A DNA stretch of 49,052 bases from an uncultured Collinsella sp. (GCA_900754525.1 CAAEDE010000060.1:1-49052); one strand, 5' to 3'. Counted from the stretch's first letter, positions 25,717 to 33,752 are shown. Made by a program: numbers and translations. The notes: generated by a model not told the origin, from the letters alone.

Positions 25717-26232
25717 CTAGTTTGCATAGGTGTGGAGCGTGCTGCCTTCCATGGTCGCTTGCAACACGGCGATACCGGAGGTCATCCCCATCGATTCATA
25801 GTTGAGTCGATATGTCGCCTGTTTCGAGTTCCATATAAAGGACTCGTTAGTTACCGTACAGCCGATAGTCGTATAGTTTTGTCCCCAAGCGCTGGTAATG
25901 AGCGAGTTCGCTATCTTGATCTTGAATTCGCGATAAATAAAAGGACTGTTGTAATAGATAGTCCAAGTTCCAGATGCGTTGTTGTAGTAACTGTCCCATA
26001 TCAGGCTGGGTTCATTGGTTTTTTTAATTCCTATTACTGCAACGGTCCCATCCTTAAGCTTGATTTGATGAGACTGCTCGGGACCTTTCGTTAAATCAAA
26101 ATCTTGGGTTGCGCCAGAAATTGCGACAGCATCGCTTTCTGCAGCATAAGCAGTCGAAGGGCTAAACGAGAAACATATCGGTAATATCAAAAGTATCGAG
26201 AGGAAAAACGAAGCTTTGAGTGTGCGTAACAC
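25717..26232 (-). CDS. Small secreted protein with signal peptide
   Basis: 171 aa from GTG 26232, directly behind a strong GGAGGTGG; the ATG at 26247 lacks a ribosome binding site and contains that sequence in its own codons. A signal peptide (MLRTLKASFFLSILLILPIC..STAYAAES) is cut near residue 31-33, leaving a mature domain of about 140 residues rich in Thr, Ser, Tyr and Asn, with FDLTKGPEQSHQIKLKDG and a repeated aromatic pattern. It faintly recalls small secreted Firmicutes families such as DUF5626, but I cannot confirm this. It is A/T-rich relative to the surroundings, suggesting transfer, and sits beside the DUF3990 module. Confidence 0.7.
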   Translation of the reverse strand: MLRTLKASFFLSILLILPICFSFSPSTAYAAESDAVAISGATQDFDLTKGPEQSHQIKLKDGTVAVIGIKKTNEPSLIWDSYYNNASGTWTIYYNSPFIYREFKIKIANSLITSAWGQNYTTIGCTVTNESFIWNSKQATYRLNYESMGMTSGIAVLQATMEGSTLHTYAN

Positions 26233-26489
26233 TTTGACCACCTCCATACTGCGATGCCTAGTTAAATAGTAGCATAGATAAACAGTTTATTATGTAACCT
26301 AAAAAGCCCCTATCTGCCCGGCGCCCCTTCAAAGCGTGGGTCCCTGTAGACATCCTCAGCAAGGTAAACGCAGGGATGGTCGGGGTGTTCCCCTCAAAAT
26401 TATTCCGCAGCGCGAAGGCCTCTCGTCTGTGGCTCCGTTGGAGCACAAGATTAAATCAGCGAATGCGACTATCCTGTCGAGGCTGCGCA

Positions 26490-26606
26490 GGTCCCCTTGG
26501 GGCTTCCCCTGAAAACAATCCGCAGATCGAATTGCCCCGTCGCGCGAAGCGCACGACGGGGCAATTCATGATCGAGGACGTTTTCAGGGGAAGCCCCAAG
26601 GGGACC
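26490..26606 (-). repeat. Fold-back 3' element, copy R3 (sense to thrB)
   Basis: A perfect 27-bp outer stem (26490-26516 with 26580-26606) encloses, on the minus strand, CGTCCTCGATCATG, a perfect 13-bp inner stem (26530-26542 with 26554-26566) and CGATCTGCGGATTG. GATC pairs with GATC. It starts 23 bases after the thrB stop. Further out, CCTGT at the thrB stop can pair with ACAGG at about 26474. The 26233-26629 spacer contains nothing else I can name. Confidence 0.8.
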
Positions 26607-26629
26607 GGTGAGAGCAATGAGGCAGGACG

Positions 26630-27511
26630 CTACAGGTATTCGATCTGGGCGCCTTCCGTGTCGCACGTCAGAATGTGCGTGTCACACTTGGGGAACTGCT
26701 CACGCAGCTTGACCTGCAGGAACTTTGCCACGATGGTGTCGTCGGTCACGGCCATGAGGGTCGAGCCGGAGCCACTGATCCAGATGGTCTTGGCGCCTCC
26801 GTTAAGGCAGGTGTCGCGCACAGCGTTGTAGTCGGGGATGAGGCGGCGACGATAGGGCTCCTGAATGCGGTCGTCATTAGCGGCGGCAATCAGGTCCAGA
26901 TCGCCGGTCTCCAGGCCGCGCGTCATACCGGCGATGCGGCCCATCTGCCACACGGCGGTGGAGAGCGGAATCTCCTGCGGCACGACCTTGCGCGCCTCGC
27001 TCGTGTGTACCTCGTAGGGCGGAATCACGGTAATAAAACGCAGGCGATCGCTCACCTCGTAGCGCAGGCACTGGGGGAGCGAATCGGTCGGCGTAAAGGA
27101 GCAGACGGCGCCGCCCAGGATAGCAGGGGCGACGTTATCGGGATGGCCCTCGACCTCGGTGGCAATGCGGACGAGCTCGGCACGGTCGACGGTGTGGCCC
27201 GTCAGCGCGGCGGCAGCCATGATGCCGGCGACGACGCAGGTGGAGCTAGAACCCAGGCCACGGGCGACGGGCACGTCGGTTTGAATGTCGATAGCGACGG
27301 GGAAGGCCGGCTCGCCCCACGCGGCCAGAGCATCGACAAAGCTCACATAGACCAGGTTATTCTCGTTTTGGAACTCCTCGGGACAGCCCGTGATGGTGAG
27401 CTTGTCGGCGCGCTCGAAGGTGAAGTGCGAGTAGAGGCTGACGGCCATGCCGAGGGTGTCGTAGCCGATGCCTAGGTTGGCGCTGGTTGCTGGGACGGTG
27501 ATTTTGATCAT
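26630..27511 (-). CDS. thrB: Homoserine kinase
   Basis: 293-aa GHMP kinase that phosphorylates homoserine before threonine synthase. MIKITVPATSANLGIGYDTL is the classical N-terminus, PVARGLGSSSTCVVAG is the ATP-binding GHMP motif, and WISGSGSTLMAV is the C-terminal conserved loop. ATG 27511 has AGGAGG six bases upstream; the frame is open further up but that part only reads through an intergenic fold-back. It lies 201 bases behind thrC on the same strand, with a terminator and a fold-back element in between, so its expression may be set separately from thrC. Confidence 0.95.
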   Translation of the reverse strand: MIKITVPATSANLGIGYDTLGMAVSLYSHFTFERADKLTITGCPEEFQNENNLVYVSFVDALAAWGEPAFPVAIDIQTDVPVARGLGSSSTCVVAGIMAAAALTGHTVDRAELVRIATEVEGHPDNVAPAILGGAVCSFTPTDSLPQCLRYEVSDRLRFITVIPPYEVHTSEARKVVPQEIPLSTAVWQMGRIAGMTRGLETGDLDLIAAANDDRIQEPYRRRLIPDYNAVRDTCLNGGAKTIWISGSGSTLMAVTDDTIVAKFLQVKLREQFPKCDTHILTCDTEGAQIEYL

Positions 27512-27525
27512 GTGGGTCCTCCTGG

Positions 27526-27637
27526 GCGGGTCTGGCCGTTTAGTTCGCTGCTCGGGCAGTCCTGGCTTGCTCGGAAAGCACATTAAGTGCTTTCCGGCTC
27601 GTACGGAACTCACGACGAACTAAACGGCCAGACCCGC
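27526..27637 (-). repeat. Fold-back element of a second type between thrC and thrB
   Basis: A perfect 22-bp outer stem (27526-27547 with 27616-27637) encloses an inner hairpin (GGAAAGCAC/GTGCTTTCC, 27573-27595). The internal loops (minus strand TCGTGAGTTCCGTACGAG and GAGCAAGCCAGGACTGCC) differ from those of R1-R5. The arm ends directly at the AGGAGG of thrB, so folding could affect its translation. Confidence 0.65.
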
Positions 27638-27662
27638 TCGCATGCTCGTCATCATCCCGAAA

Positions 27663-27700
27663 GCTAAATAAAAAGAAGGTGCGCCGGCTTTCGCCGGCGC
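27663..27700 (-). terminator. Terminator after thrC
   Basis: GCGCCGG and CCGGCGC pair around a short loop (27681-27700), followed on the minus strand by ACCTTCTTTTTATTT. It lies 12 bases after the thrC stop. Confidence 0.8.
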
Positions 27701-27712
27701 TTAATAAGGGGT

Positions 27713-29230
27713 CTAGTTGGTGCTCATTCGTTTTGCTGCGGACTCGACGTAGCTTGCCATCTCATCGACGTCGCAGACGTCTTCGAAGCGGACGGGTTTG
27801 GATTCGAGTTCGGCGAGCTGGGTCGGGGCGACCGTGTTGGTGGCCTGCTCGAGCACGCGCATAGCCTCAAAGTCGTCCTCGGGAACGTTAAGCCCCAGAG
27901 CTTCGCAGCAGGCGCGCGGGAACTTGTAGGGGCTGGCGGTCGAAAGCAGCACGCGGGCCTTGGCGCCCACGGCGGGGGCGACCTGCTCAAAGACGTGATA
28001 ACCGCAAGCGGTGTGCGGGTCGATCACGTAGCCGTTCGCATCCCAGCAACTCTTGATGGCGGCGCGGACCTCGTCCTCGCTGGCCCAGCCGCAGCCAAAC
28101 ACGCTCTGAATCTTGGCCAGCAGCTCGGCGGGCACCTCGTAGCGACCCGCCTGTGCCAGCTGCTCCATAAGGCCGGCAACGAGCTCGCAGTCGCCATCGG
28201 ACAGGAAGTACAGCATGCGCTCCAGGTTGGAGCTGATGAGGATGTCCATCGACGGCGAGATGGTCGTGAAGAACGGGCGGTTGCGGTCGTAGACGCCGGT
28301 AGTCAGGAAGTCAGCCAGCACGTTGTTCTTGTCGCTCGCCACGACGAGCTTGGCGACGGGCAGACCCATGCGCTTGGCATAGTAGCCGGCCAGGATATCG
28401 CCAAAGTTGCCGGTCGGTACGCAGAACTCCACGGCGTCGCCGGCCTCGATGGCGCCGGCGCGCAACAGCTGCGCATAGGCGGCAAAGTAGTAGACGACCT
28501 GCGGTACCAGACGGCCGACGTTGATGGAGTTGGCGCTCGAAAGCACCGTGCCGGCGGCCTCCAGACGCTCGGCAAGCTCCTTATCGGCAAAGATGCGCTT
28601 GACGGCGCTCTGGGCGTCGTCAAAGTTGCCGCGGATGCCGCAGACGGCGACGTTGTCGCCCTCCTGCGTGGACATCTGCAGGTTCTGGACGCGGCTGACC
28701 TTGCCCTCGGGATAAAAGACGGTGATGCCCGTGCCCGGGGCGTCGGCAAAACCGGCGAGCGCGGCCTTGCCCGTGTCGCCCGACGTGGCGGTGACGATCA
28801 TGATGCGCTCGGCGCCGCCGTCCTTGGCGGAAGTGCGGGCCATGAGGCGGGGGAGCATCTGCAGGGCGACGTCCTTGAAGGCGCTTGTGGGGCCGCCAAA
28901 GAGCTCCATCACATAGGTCTGAGGGGCGTCAGCGCCCGGCGCAGCGTCGAGTTTGACGAGCGGCGTAACCTCTTCACTCGCGAACGTGCCGCGGTATGCC
29001 TCGTCGACACACGCCGAAATTTCTTCGGCCGTGTAATCATTCAGTAACATTCCCAACACATCTTGAGCGATTTCAAAGTACGATTTATCTGCAAGCGAGC
29101 TGATATCGACCTGCTGGGTGCCGAGCTCGTCCGAGACAAACAAACCCCCGTCGGGAGCGATGCCGGTGCGGATTGCCACCTTACTTGAGCACGATAAAGT
29201 GCGTCCTCGTGTACTATGATAAGTTCCCAT
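27713..29230 (-). CDS. thrC: Threonine synthase
   Basis: 505-aa PLP enzyme converting O-phosphohomoserine to threonine. The N-terminal MGTYHSTRGRTLSCSSKVAI block, PLP Lys119 in GGPTSAFKDVALQ, and GNFGDILAGYYAKRMGLPV phosphate loop identify the long (ThrC type 2, E. coli/yeast-like) form. ATG 29230 follows GAGGAG at nine bases; upstream in-frame sequence is open to 29275 but is not conserved. It is transcribed away from lysC, with 103 bases between the start codons, so a shared divergent control region is likely. Confidence 0.95.
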   Translation of the reverse strand: MGTYHSTRGRTLSCSSKVAIRTGIAPDGGLFVSDELGTQQVDISSLADKSYFEIAQDVLGMLLNDYTAEEISACVDEAYRGTFASEEVTPLVKLDAAPGADAPQTYVMELFGGPTSAFKDVALQMLPRLMARTSAKDGGAERIMIVTATSGDTGKAALAGFADAPGTGITVFYPEGKVSRVQNLQMSTQEGDNVAVCGIRGNFDDAQSAVKRIFADKELAERLEAAGTVLSSANSINVGRLVPQVVYYFAAYAQLLRAGAIEAGDAVEFCVPTGNFGDILAGYYAKRMGLPVAKLVVASDKNNVLADFLTTGVYDRNRPFFTTISPSMDILISSNLERMLYFLSDGDCELVAGLMEQLAQAGRYEVPAELLAKIQSVFGCGWASEDEVRAAIKSCWDANGYVIDPHTACGYHVFEQVAPAVGAKARVLLSTASPYKFPRACCEALGLNVPEDDFEAMRVLEQATNTVAPTQLAELESKPVRFEDVCDVDEMASYVESAAKRMSTN

Positions 29231-29333
29231 ATAACACTGCTCCTCGGATGCCTTGGACCCAATCGGTGAAACCATGGTATCAGAGCGCGCAAAACAGGTT
29301 TGCAGAGGCTTTTAGAAAGGTAACCTCAAGCCC

Positions 29334-30722
29334 ATGATTAAGATTGCCAAGTTTGGCGGCTCGTCGGTCGCCGACGCCGAACACTTTAAGAAGATCAAGG
29401 CCATCGTCGATGCCGACCCTGCCCGCCGTTTTGTGGTGGTTTCCGCCTGCGGTCGCCGCTTTAAGGGCGACACCAAGGTGACCGACCTGCTCTACCTGGT
29501 TAACGCGCACGTTAAGTATCACGTGTCGTGCGAGGAACTGCTCGAGGACATTGGCCAGCGCTATTTTGATATCGCTGACGAGTTGGAGCTCACCTATCCC
29601 ATCCGCGAGGAGTTCGCGGCCTTTGCCGAGCGCGCCCGCTCGGGCGGCTACTCTACCGAGGAGCTCGTGAGCCGCGGCGAGTACTTCACCGCTCGCCTAA
29701 TGGCCGAGTACCTGGGCCTGCCGTTCCTGGACGCCGCGACGGTTGTGGCGTTCCATCATGACGGTACGCTCAGCATGAACCGCACCTCCGAGCTGGTGCA
29801 GGAGTATGGTCAGCAGGGCGGCTTCGTTATGCCTGGCTTCTACGGCGCGACGCGCGAGGGCCAGATCAAGCTGCTCGACCGTGGCGGCGGCGATATTTCC
29901 GGCTCGATCCTGGCCAAGTGCCTGGGCGCCGATCTGTACGAGAACTGGACCGACGTCTCGGGCTTCTACTCTGCCGACCCGCGCATTGTTCCCGAGGCTC
30001 AGCCCATTGCGCGCGTTACCTATGAGGAGCTGCGCGAGCTTTCGTACATGGGCGCGAGCGTCCTGCACGAGGAGGCCGTGTTCCCTGTGCGTGAGGCGGG
30101 TATTCCGCTGGTCATCAAGAACACCAATGCGCCGCAGGACCCCGGCACCATCATTAGCGAGACGGCTGACGAGGGCGAGGCAGAGCCCATCATTACCGGC
30201 GTGACTGGCAAGCGCGGTTTTGTCGCCATCAACGTGGCCCGCGACCGCACCAAGCCCCGCGTTGGCTTTATGCGCCGTGCGCTTTCGGTCTTCGAACGCT
30301 ATGACGTTTCCGTCGAGCACATGCCCACCGGTGTCGACCGCTTTGGCGCCGTGGTACAGGAGCGGGACGTGCACGACTCGCTGTATTCGCTTGTGGGCGA
30401 CATTCAGCAGGAGGTCGAGCCGCTTGAGATCGAGGTTGTCGAGGGCTTGGCGCTCATCGCTACCGTCGGCCGCAACCTGCGCGGTCGTGCAGGTATCTCG
30501 GGCCATCTGTTTGGCATGCTCGGCCAGGCCGGCGTGAGCGTGCGTATGATTTCGCAGAGCTGCGACGAGATCAACATCATTATCGGTGTCGAGGAGAAGG
30601 ACTTCGACCTAGCGATTCGGACCATTTACCGTGCCTTCTCCGATGAGAACGGCATTGTGAAGGTCTCCGACCTGGAGGCTTCCGCGCCGGTTGATCCCGC
30701 CCTGGCCGCGCTCAAAAAGTAG
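29334..30722 (+). CDS. lysC: Aspartate kinase
   Basis: 462-aa aspartokinase, the first step from aspartate to lysine, threonine and methionine. KFGGSSVADAEHFKKI is the N-terminal nucleotide-binding signature; TEELVSRGEYFTARLMAEYL and the GGGDISGSILAKCLGADLYE block are catalytic; two C-terminal ACT domains (from about residue 305, including VSVRMISQSCDEINIIIGVE) would bind feedback inhibitors. ATG 29334 follows AAAGGT. asd lies downstream in the same direction with a terminator in between. No homoserine dehydrogenase is fused or adjacent; that step must be encoded elsewhere. Confidence 0.95.
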   Translation: MIKIAKFGGSSVADAEHFKKIKAIVDADPARRFVVVSACGRRFKGDTKVTDLLYLVNAHVKYHVSCEELLEDIGQRYFDIADELELTYPIREEFAAFAERARSGGYSTEELVSRGEYFTARLMAEYLGLPFLDAATVVAFHHDGTLSMNRTSELVQEYGQQGGFVMPGFYGATREGQIKLLDRGGGDISGSILAKCLGADLYENWTDVSGFYSADPRIVPEAQPIARVTYEELRELSYMGASVLHEEAVFPVREAGIPLVIKNTNAPQDPGTIISETADEGEAEPIITGVTGKRGFVAINVARDRTKPRVGFMRRALSVFERYDVSVEHMPTGVDRFGAVVQERDVHDSLYSLVGDIQQEVEPLEIEVVEGLALIATVGRNLRGRAGISGHLFGMLGQAGVSVRMISQSCDEINIIIGVEEKDFDLAIRTIYRAFSDENGIVKVSDLEASAPVDPALAALKK

Positions 30723-30732
30723 CGACTGCTCG

Positions 30733-30764
30733 GTAGATTTTTGGGTCATGTCTCAAAAATCTAC
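30733..30764 (+). repeat. Hairpin after lysC (GTAGATTTTTGGG)
   Basis: GTAGATTTTTG and CAAAAATCTAC, 11 bp, around a 10-base interior; starts 11 bases after the lysC stop. The sequence GGTAGATTTTTGGG(t)CATG recurs at about 10013-10030, so this is probably a dispersed element. Confidence 0.6.
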
Positions 30765-30794
30765 GGCGGGGCGTTTCGTTTCGGTTTCGTTTCG

Positions 30795-30826
30795 ACGGGG
30801 CGGGTTTTATATCCGCCCCGTTCTTG
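30795..30826 (+). terminator. Terminator after lysC
   Basis: ACGGGGCGG (30795-30803) pairs with CCGCCCCGT (30813-30821), followed by TTCTTG. asd begins 70 bases later, so some read-through is possible. Confidence 0.65.
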
Positions 30827-30895
30827 TATAAACTGGCAACAATAATCGGCCTGCTCGGCGTGCGGGCAAAAGCCACAACCTTTAAAGGGGGAAGC

Positions 30896-31921
30896 ATGAA
30901 ACAGTACACGGTTGCTATTTTGGGCGCGACGGGAGCCGTGGGCACCCAGATGCTCGAGTGCCTCAACGAGCAGGAGTTCCCGGTCGGCAAGCTCAAGCTG
31001 TTGGCAAGCGCACGCTCCGCGGGCAAGACCGTTGAGTTCCGCGGCGAGCAGATCGTGATCGAAGAGGCTTGCCCCGAGGCCTTTGAGGGCTGCGACATCG
31101 TACTCGGCGCTGCCGGCGACGATATCGCCAAGGAGCTGCTGCCCGAGGCCGTCAAGCGCGGCGCCGTCGTAGTCGACAACAGCCATGCCTTCCGCATGGA
31201 TCCCGAGGTGCCGCTGGTCGTGCCCGAGATCAATGCCGACGATATCAAGTGGCATCACGGCCTTATCGCCAACCCCAACTGCGCGACCATCATCGGCCTG
31301 GTTCCCACGTGGCCGCTGCATCAGCTCGCCGGTGTGAAGCGCATGATCGTCTCGACGTATCAGGCGGCTTCGGGTGCCGGCGCTCCCGGTATGGCCGAGC
31401 TTGAGGCTCAGCTGGCCGCCCTGGGCCGTGGCGAGGAGATTCCCGAGCCGCGTGCATTTGCCGCCCAGCTGGCGAGCAACCTGATTCCGCAGATCGGCGG
31501 CGTCAAGGAGGAGGGCTTTACCTCCGAGGAGATGAAGCTGCAGAACGAGGGCCGTAAGATCATGCACCTGCCCGAGTTGCGCGTGAACTGCACCTGCGTG
31601 CGCGTGCCCGTGCTGCGTTCGCACTCCGAGAGCATTACGCTCGAGTTTGAGCGCGATATTACGGTCGAGGAGGCCCGTGCTGCGCTGGCTACCGCTCCCG
31701 GCGTCAAGCTGGTTGACGACATGAGCGCCGAGGATGCGCACGACCGCTTCCCCATGCCGATGGATACGTCCGACCAGGACCTGATTTGGGTCGGCCGCGT
31801 GCGTCGCGACATCTCGAACCCCGAGGCCGCGCGCGGTATCACCTTCTGGTGCTGCGGTGACCAAATCCGTAAGGGCGCGGCAACTAACGCCGTCCAGATC
31901 GCTAAGCTGCTCTGCGAGTAG
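30896..31921 (+). CDS. asd: Aspartate-semialdehyde dehydrogenase
   Basis: 341-aa NADPH-dependent enzyme, second step of the aspartate pathway. N-terminal Rossmann motif ILGATGAVGTQML, catalytic Cys129 in IANPNCATIIG, and substrate region VSTYQAASGAGAPGM are intact; the C-terminus WVGRVRRDISNPEAARGITFW fits the Gram-positive type. ATG 30896 has AAAGGGGG seven bases upstream. It follows lysC, and fold-back copy R4 begins 13 bases after its stop. Confidence 0.95.
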   Translation: MKQYTVAILGATGAVGTQMLECLNEQEFPVGKLKLLASARSAGKTVEFRGEQIVIEEACPEAFEGCDIVLGAAGDDIAKELLPEAVKRGAVVVDNSHAFRMDPEVPLVVPEINADDIKWHHGLIANPNCATIIGLVPTWPLHQLAGVKRMIVSTYQAASGAGAPGMAELEAQLAALGRGEEIPEPRAFAAQLASNLIPQIGGVKEEGFTSEEMKLQNEGRKIMHLPELRVNCTCVRVPVLRSHSESITLEFERDITVEEARAALATAPGVKLVDDMSAEDAHDRFPMPMDTSDQDLIWVGRVRRDISNPEAARGITFWCCGDQIRKGAATNAVQIAKLLCE

Positions 31922-31933
31922 TGTGACCTGTCC

Positions 31934-32063
31934 GGCGGGGGCCGGGCTTAGCTTTCAGAACGTCCTCGACCATGTGCGGCGCCTTGTCCTGCTCCTTCGG
32001 AGCCGCGGACAAGGCGCCGCACTGGTCTGCGGAGTGTTCTGAAAGCTAAGCCCGGCCCCCGCC
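31934..32063 (+). repeat. Fold-back 3' element, copy R4 (sense to asd)
   Basis: A perfect 28-bp outer stem (31934-31961 with 32036-32063) encloses CGTCCTCGACCATG, a perfect 15-bp inner stem (31975-31989 with 32007-32021) and CTGGTCTGCGGAGT. GACC pairs with GGTC. No T run follows, so it is not an ordinary terminator. The 31922-32374 spacer holds this element and the hairpin array at 32160. Confidence 0.8.
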
Positions 32064-32159
32064 TGCGGTGACTCGGCTGCGAGCGGCTTGCGATGGGGCC
32101 GTTGTTGGTTGGGGCCGCTGGGCTGATGTGAGGGCACGTGGCTGTTGCGGGCCCTAGTC

Positions 32160-32318
32160 CCGGCGGCGGCCCCGGCACTTCGTGCCTGCCGCCTTTGGGG
32201 ACTGTGGGGCTCGGCCGGCAGCTGCGGCGCGTTGCGCCTGCTGCCTGCGGGGACTTTGGGGTCGTGCGGCAGCTGCGGCGCTGCGCGCCTGCTGCCTTGG
32301 GTGACTTTGGGGTCGATT
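32160..32318. repeat. Tandem array of three GC-rich hairpins
   Basis: Units of about 51 bases: 32217-32267 and 32268-32318 are near-identical (GGCAGCTGCGGCGC.. to ..GACTTTGGGGTCG), and a diverged first unit starts near 32160. Each folds on itself (GGCAGC/GCTGCC with inner GGCGC/GCGCC; GGCGGC/GCCGCC with GGCAC/GTGCC in the first) and ends in CTTTGGGG or similar. It lies just before ogt. Confidence 0.65.
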
Positions 32319-32374
32319 GGGGTTGTCTGCACAATTCGCGGTATTATGGTGCGAAGTTTTGAAAGGAGCCGCTG

Positions 32375-32953
32375 GTGGTCACGACGACGTTTGCTTCGCC
32401 TTTGGGCGAGATTTTGCTTGCCGCTGATGGCCGCGGTTTGACGGGGCTTTGGTTTGAGGGGCAGGAGCATTTTGGCTCCACGCTTCTCCGGGAAGACTCC
32501 GAACATGTCGAAGGCGCCGACGCGGTTTCCGGTACCGGTGGCATGTCGTCGGTGAGTCCGGCCCATGGCGCGGCTTCTTCGGTGCTTGAGCGTTCCTGGG
32601 CTTGGCTGAATGCTTATTTTGCAGGGCAGGAACCTCGGTTTACGCCGCCGTTGCATATGATGGGCACGGCGTTTCAGCGTGAAGTTTGGTTTGAGCTGCT
32701 TTCTATTCCTCGTGGTGAGGTCGCTACGTATGGTGAGATCGCCCAGCGTGTTGCGGCTCGACATCGTGTACCGGGAAACGAGGCGCCCGTTGTGTCTCCT
32801 CGTGCGGTGGGGGCTGCGGTCGCGCGTAATCCCATTTCGATTATCGTGCCGTGCCATCGCGTGGTGGCGGCCGACGGATCGCTCAACGGATATGCCGGCG
32901 GGCTTGATCGCAAAGAGTGGCTGCTTCGGCTTGAGGGCGCGTACGAGGAATAA
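32375..32953 (+). CDS. ogt: Methylated-DNA-protein cysteine methyltransferase
   Basis: 192-aa DNA-repair alkyltransferase that takes the methyl group from O6-methylguanine onto its own Cys160 (IIVPCHRVV). GTAFQREVWFELLSIPRGEV and TYGEIAQRVA form the helix-turn-helix and hinge. GTG 32375 follows GAAAGGAG. Compared with standard Ogt it carries an extra stretch at about 40-72 (Ser/Gly/Ala-rich, between the two domains) and about ten extra residues before the active site (RHRVPGNEAPVV), both expected to be surface loops. It is a single gene; the region downstream contains gene remnants. Confidence 0.92.
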   Translation: MVTTTFASPLGEILLAADGRGLTGLWFEGQEHFGSTLLREDSEHVEGADAVSGTGGMSSVSPAHGAASSVLERSWAWLNAYFAGQEPRFTPPLHMMGTAFQREVWFELLSIPRGEVATYGEIAQRVAARHRVPGNEAPVVSPRAVGAAVARNPISIIVPCHRVVAADGSLNGYAGGLDRKEWLLRLEGAYEE

Positions 32954-33017
32954 CGTTCGAGCACTTTGCATAGCCAAGACGCCGTTTCCGGTTGAGACCA
33001 CCTGCTTGGACATCCAT

Positions 33018-33227
33018 CTACGCCCGCTTTTGCAGGGCGTAGATCGACTTATCCATGTTGAACAGGTAAGCCACGACGCAGACAATAAAGAACTTCGGCA
33101 AGTCGCCAAAGCCGAAGACTTCGCAGCCAATAAGGATCGGCGCGAGCAGCGTATTGGTGGCGCTGCCAAAGACGGCGGCGTATCCCAGCGCGGCGCAAAG
33201 CGCGATGGGCATGCCGAGTTGAGCCTC
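33018..33227 (-). pseudogene. C-terminal remnant of a ClC-family chloride channel/antiporter
   Basis: About 69 codons read EAQLGMPIALCAALGYAA, then VFGSATNTLLAPILIGCE and FFIVCVVAYLFNMDKSIYAL, the typical last helices of bacterial ClC proteins (normally above 400 aa). The upstream part is missing: the frame joins the 5' part of an Abi-type gene at about 33228. The end overlaps a perfect 10-bp inverted repeat (ATCTACGCCC/GGGCGTAGAT, about 33015-33043). Confidence 0.7.
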
Positions 33228-33580
33228 GTTATGGCGACATCTGGGTAACAGAAAGGCCCGCGTTCCTCAGAGGCAAGATAGGCAATTCTGCTTCTGAGGT
33301 AGATCTCAATTCTGTCGACCGCATCAAACATTAACTGCCGGAGGGCTCGGTCAAATTCATACGTGTAGATGATGGTTTCGAATGTTGTGCCTTCGCGAAA
33401 GATGGTAATCCCGGACTTGCATTTGGTTTTGCAGGGAAACCAGTAGGCCGACAGTTTGTAGTGGCCGACTTCGACCAAAGCTCGCTCGAGTTCGTTTTGA
33501 TCAGAGCACTTAAGACCCTTGTTTTCTGTCAATAGTGCTATCTGTTCGTTGATGGATATCCGCGACTTCCGGTATTTCAT
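33228..33580 (-). pseudogene. N-terminal remnant of an Abi_2 (AbiD/F-type) abortive-infection gene
   Basis: About 117 codons from ATG 33580 match the start of Abi_2 proteins: KSRISINEQIALLTENKGL, VEVGHYKLSAYWFPC, FETIIYTYEFDRALRQL and VDRIEIYLRSRIAYL. Full proteins are about 300 aa. After GPFCYPDVA the sequence passes into the ClC remnant in another frame. A deletion that fused the 5' end of one gene to the 3' end of another explains this. The frame stays open beyond the junction by chance, so a chimeric product cannot be fully excluded. It is A/T-rich, typical of acquired defence genes. Confidence 0.65.
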
Positions 33581-33721
33581 TTAAGCCTCTTGATAGAAAA
33601 AGGGCTGGAGTTGCGCATCGTTGAGAGGCTTTCCAGCTTTAGCAAAACAAACTTATAAGATGCGACGGGCCACGTCAGGATAATTACCGGACGGCCTAGG
33701 TGGCGGCTGGTTGACTGGCTT

Positions 33722-33752
33722 AAAACCTAGCGCGTGAAATGACGCTTCACGC
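33722..33752 (-). terminator. Hairpin over the end of the GyrI-like gene
   Basis: GCGTGAA (33732-33738) pairs with TTCACGC (33746-33752) and touches the stop codon; on the minus strand AGGTTTTAAG follows. Confidence 0.45.

Noticed and set aside
29231..29333. Riboswitch or leader control between thrC and lysC
   Set aside because: Only 103 bases separate the start codons; no lysine-riboswitch or T-box features and no leader peptide with Thr/Lys codons could be seen.
32160..32318. Possible CRISPR array
   Set aside because: Units are contiguous and self-complementary without unique spacers, and no cas genes are present.
31955..33227. Continuation of the Abi frame to over 500 codons
   Set aside because: Beyond about 33228 it reads out of frame through the ClC remnant and antisense through ogt, with no family sequence; it is open by chance.
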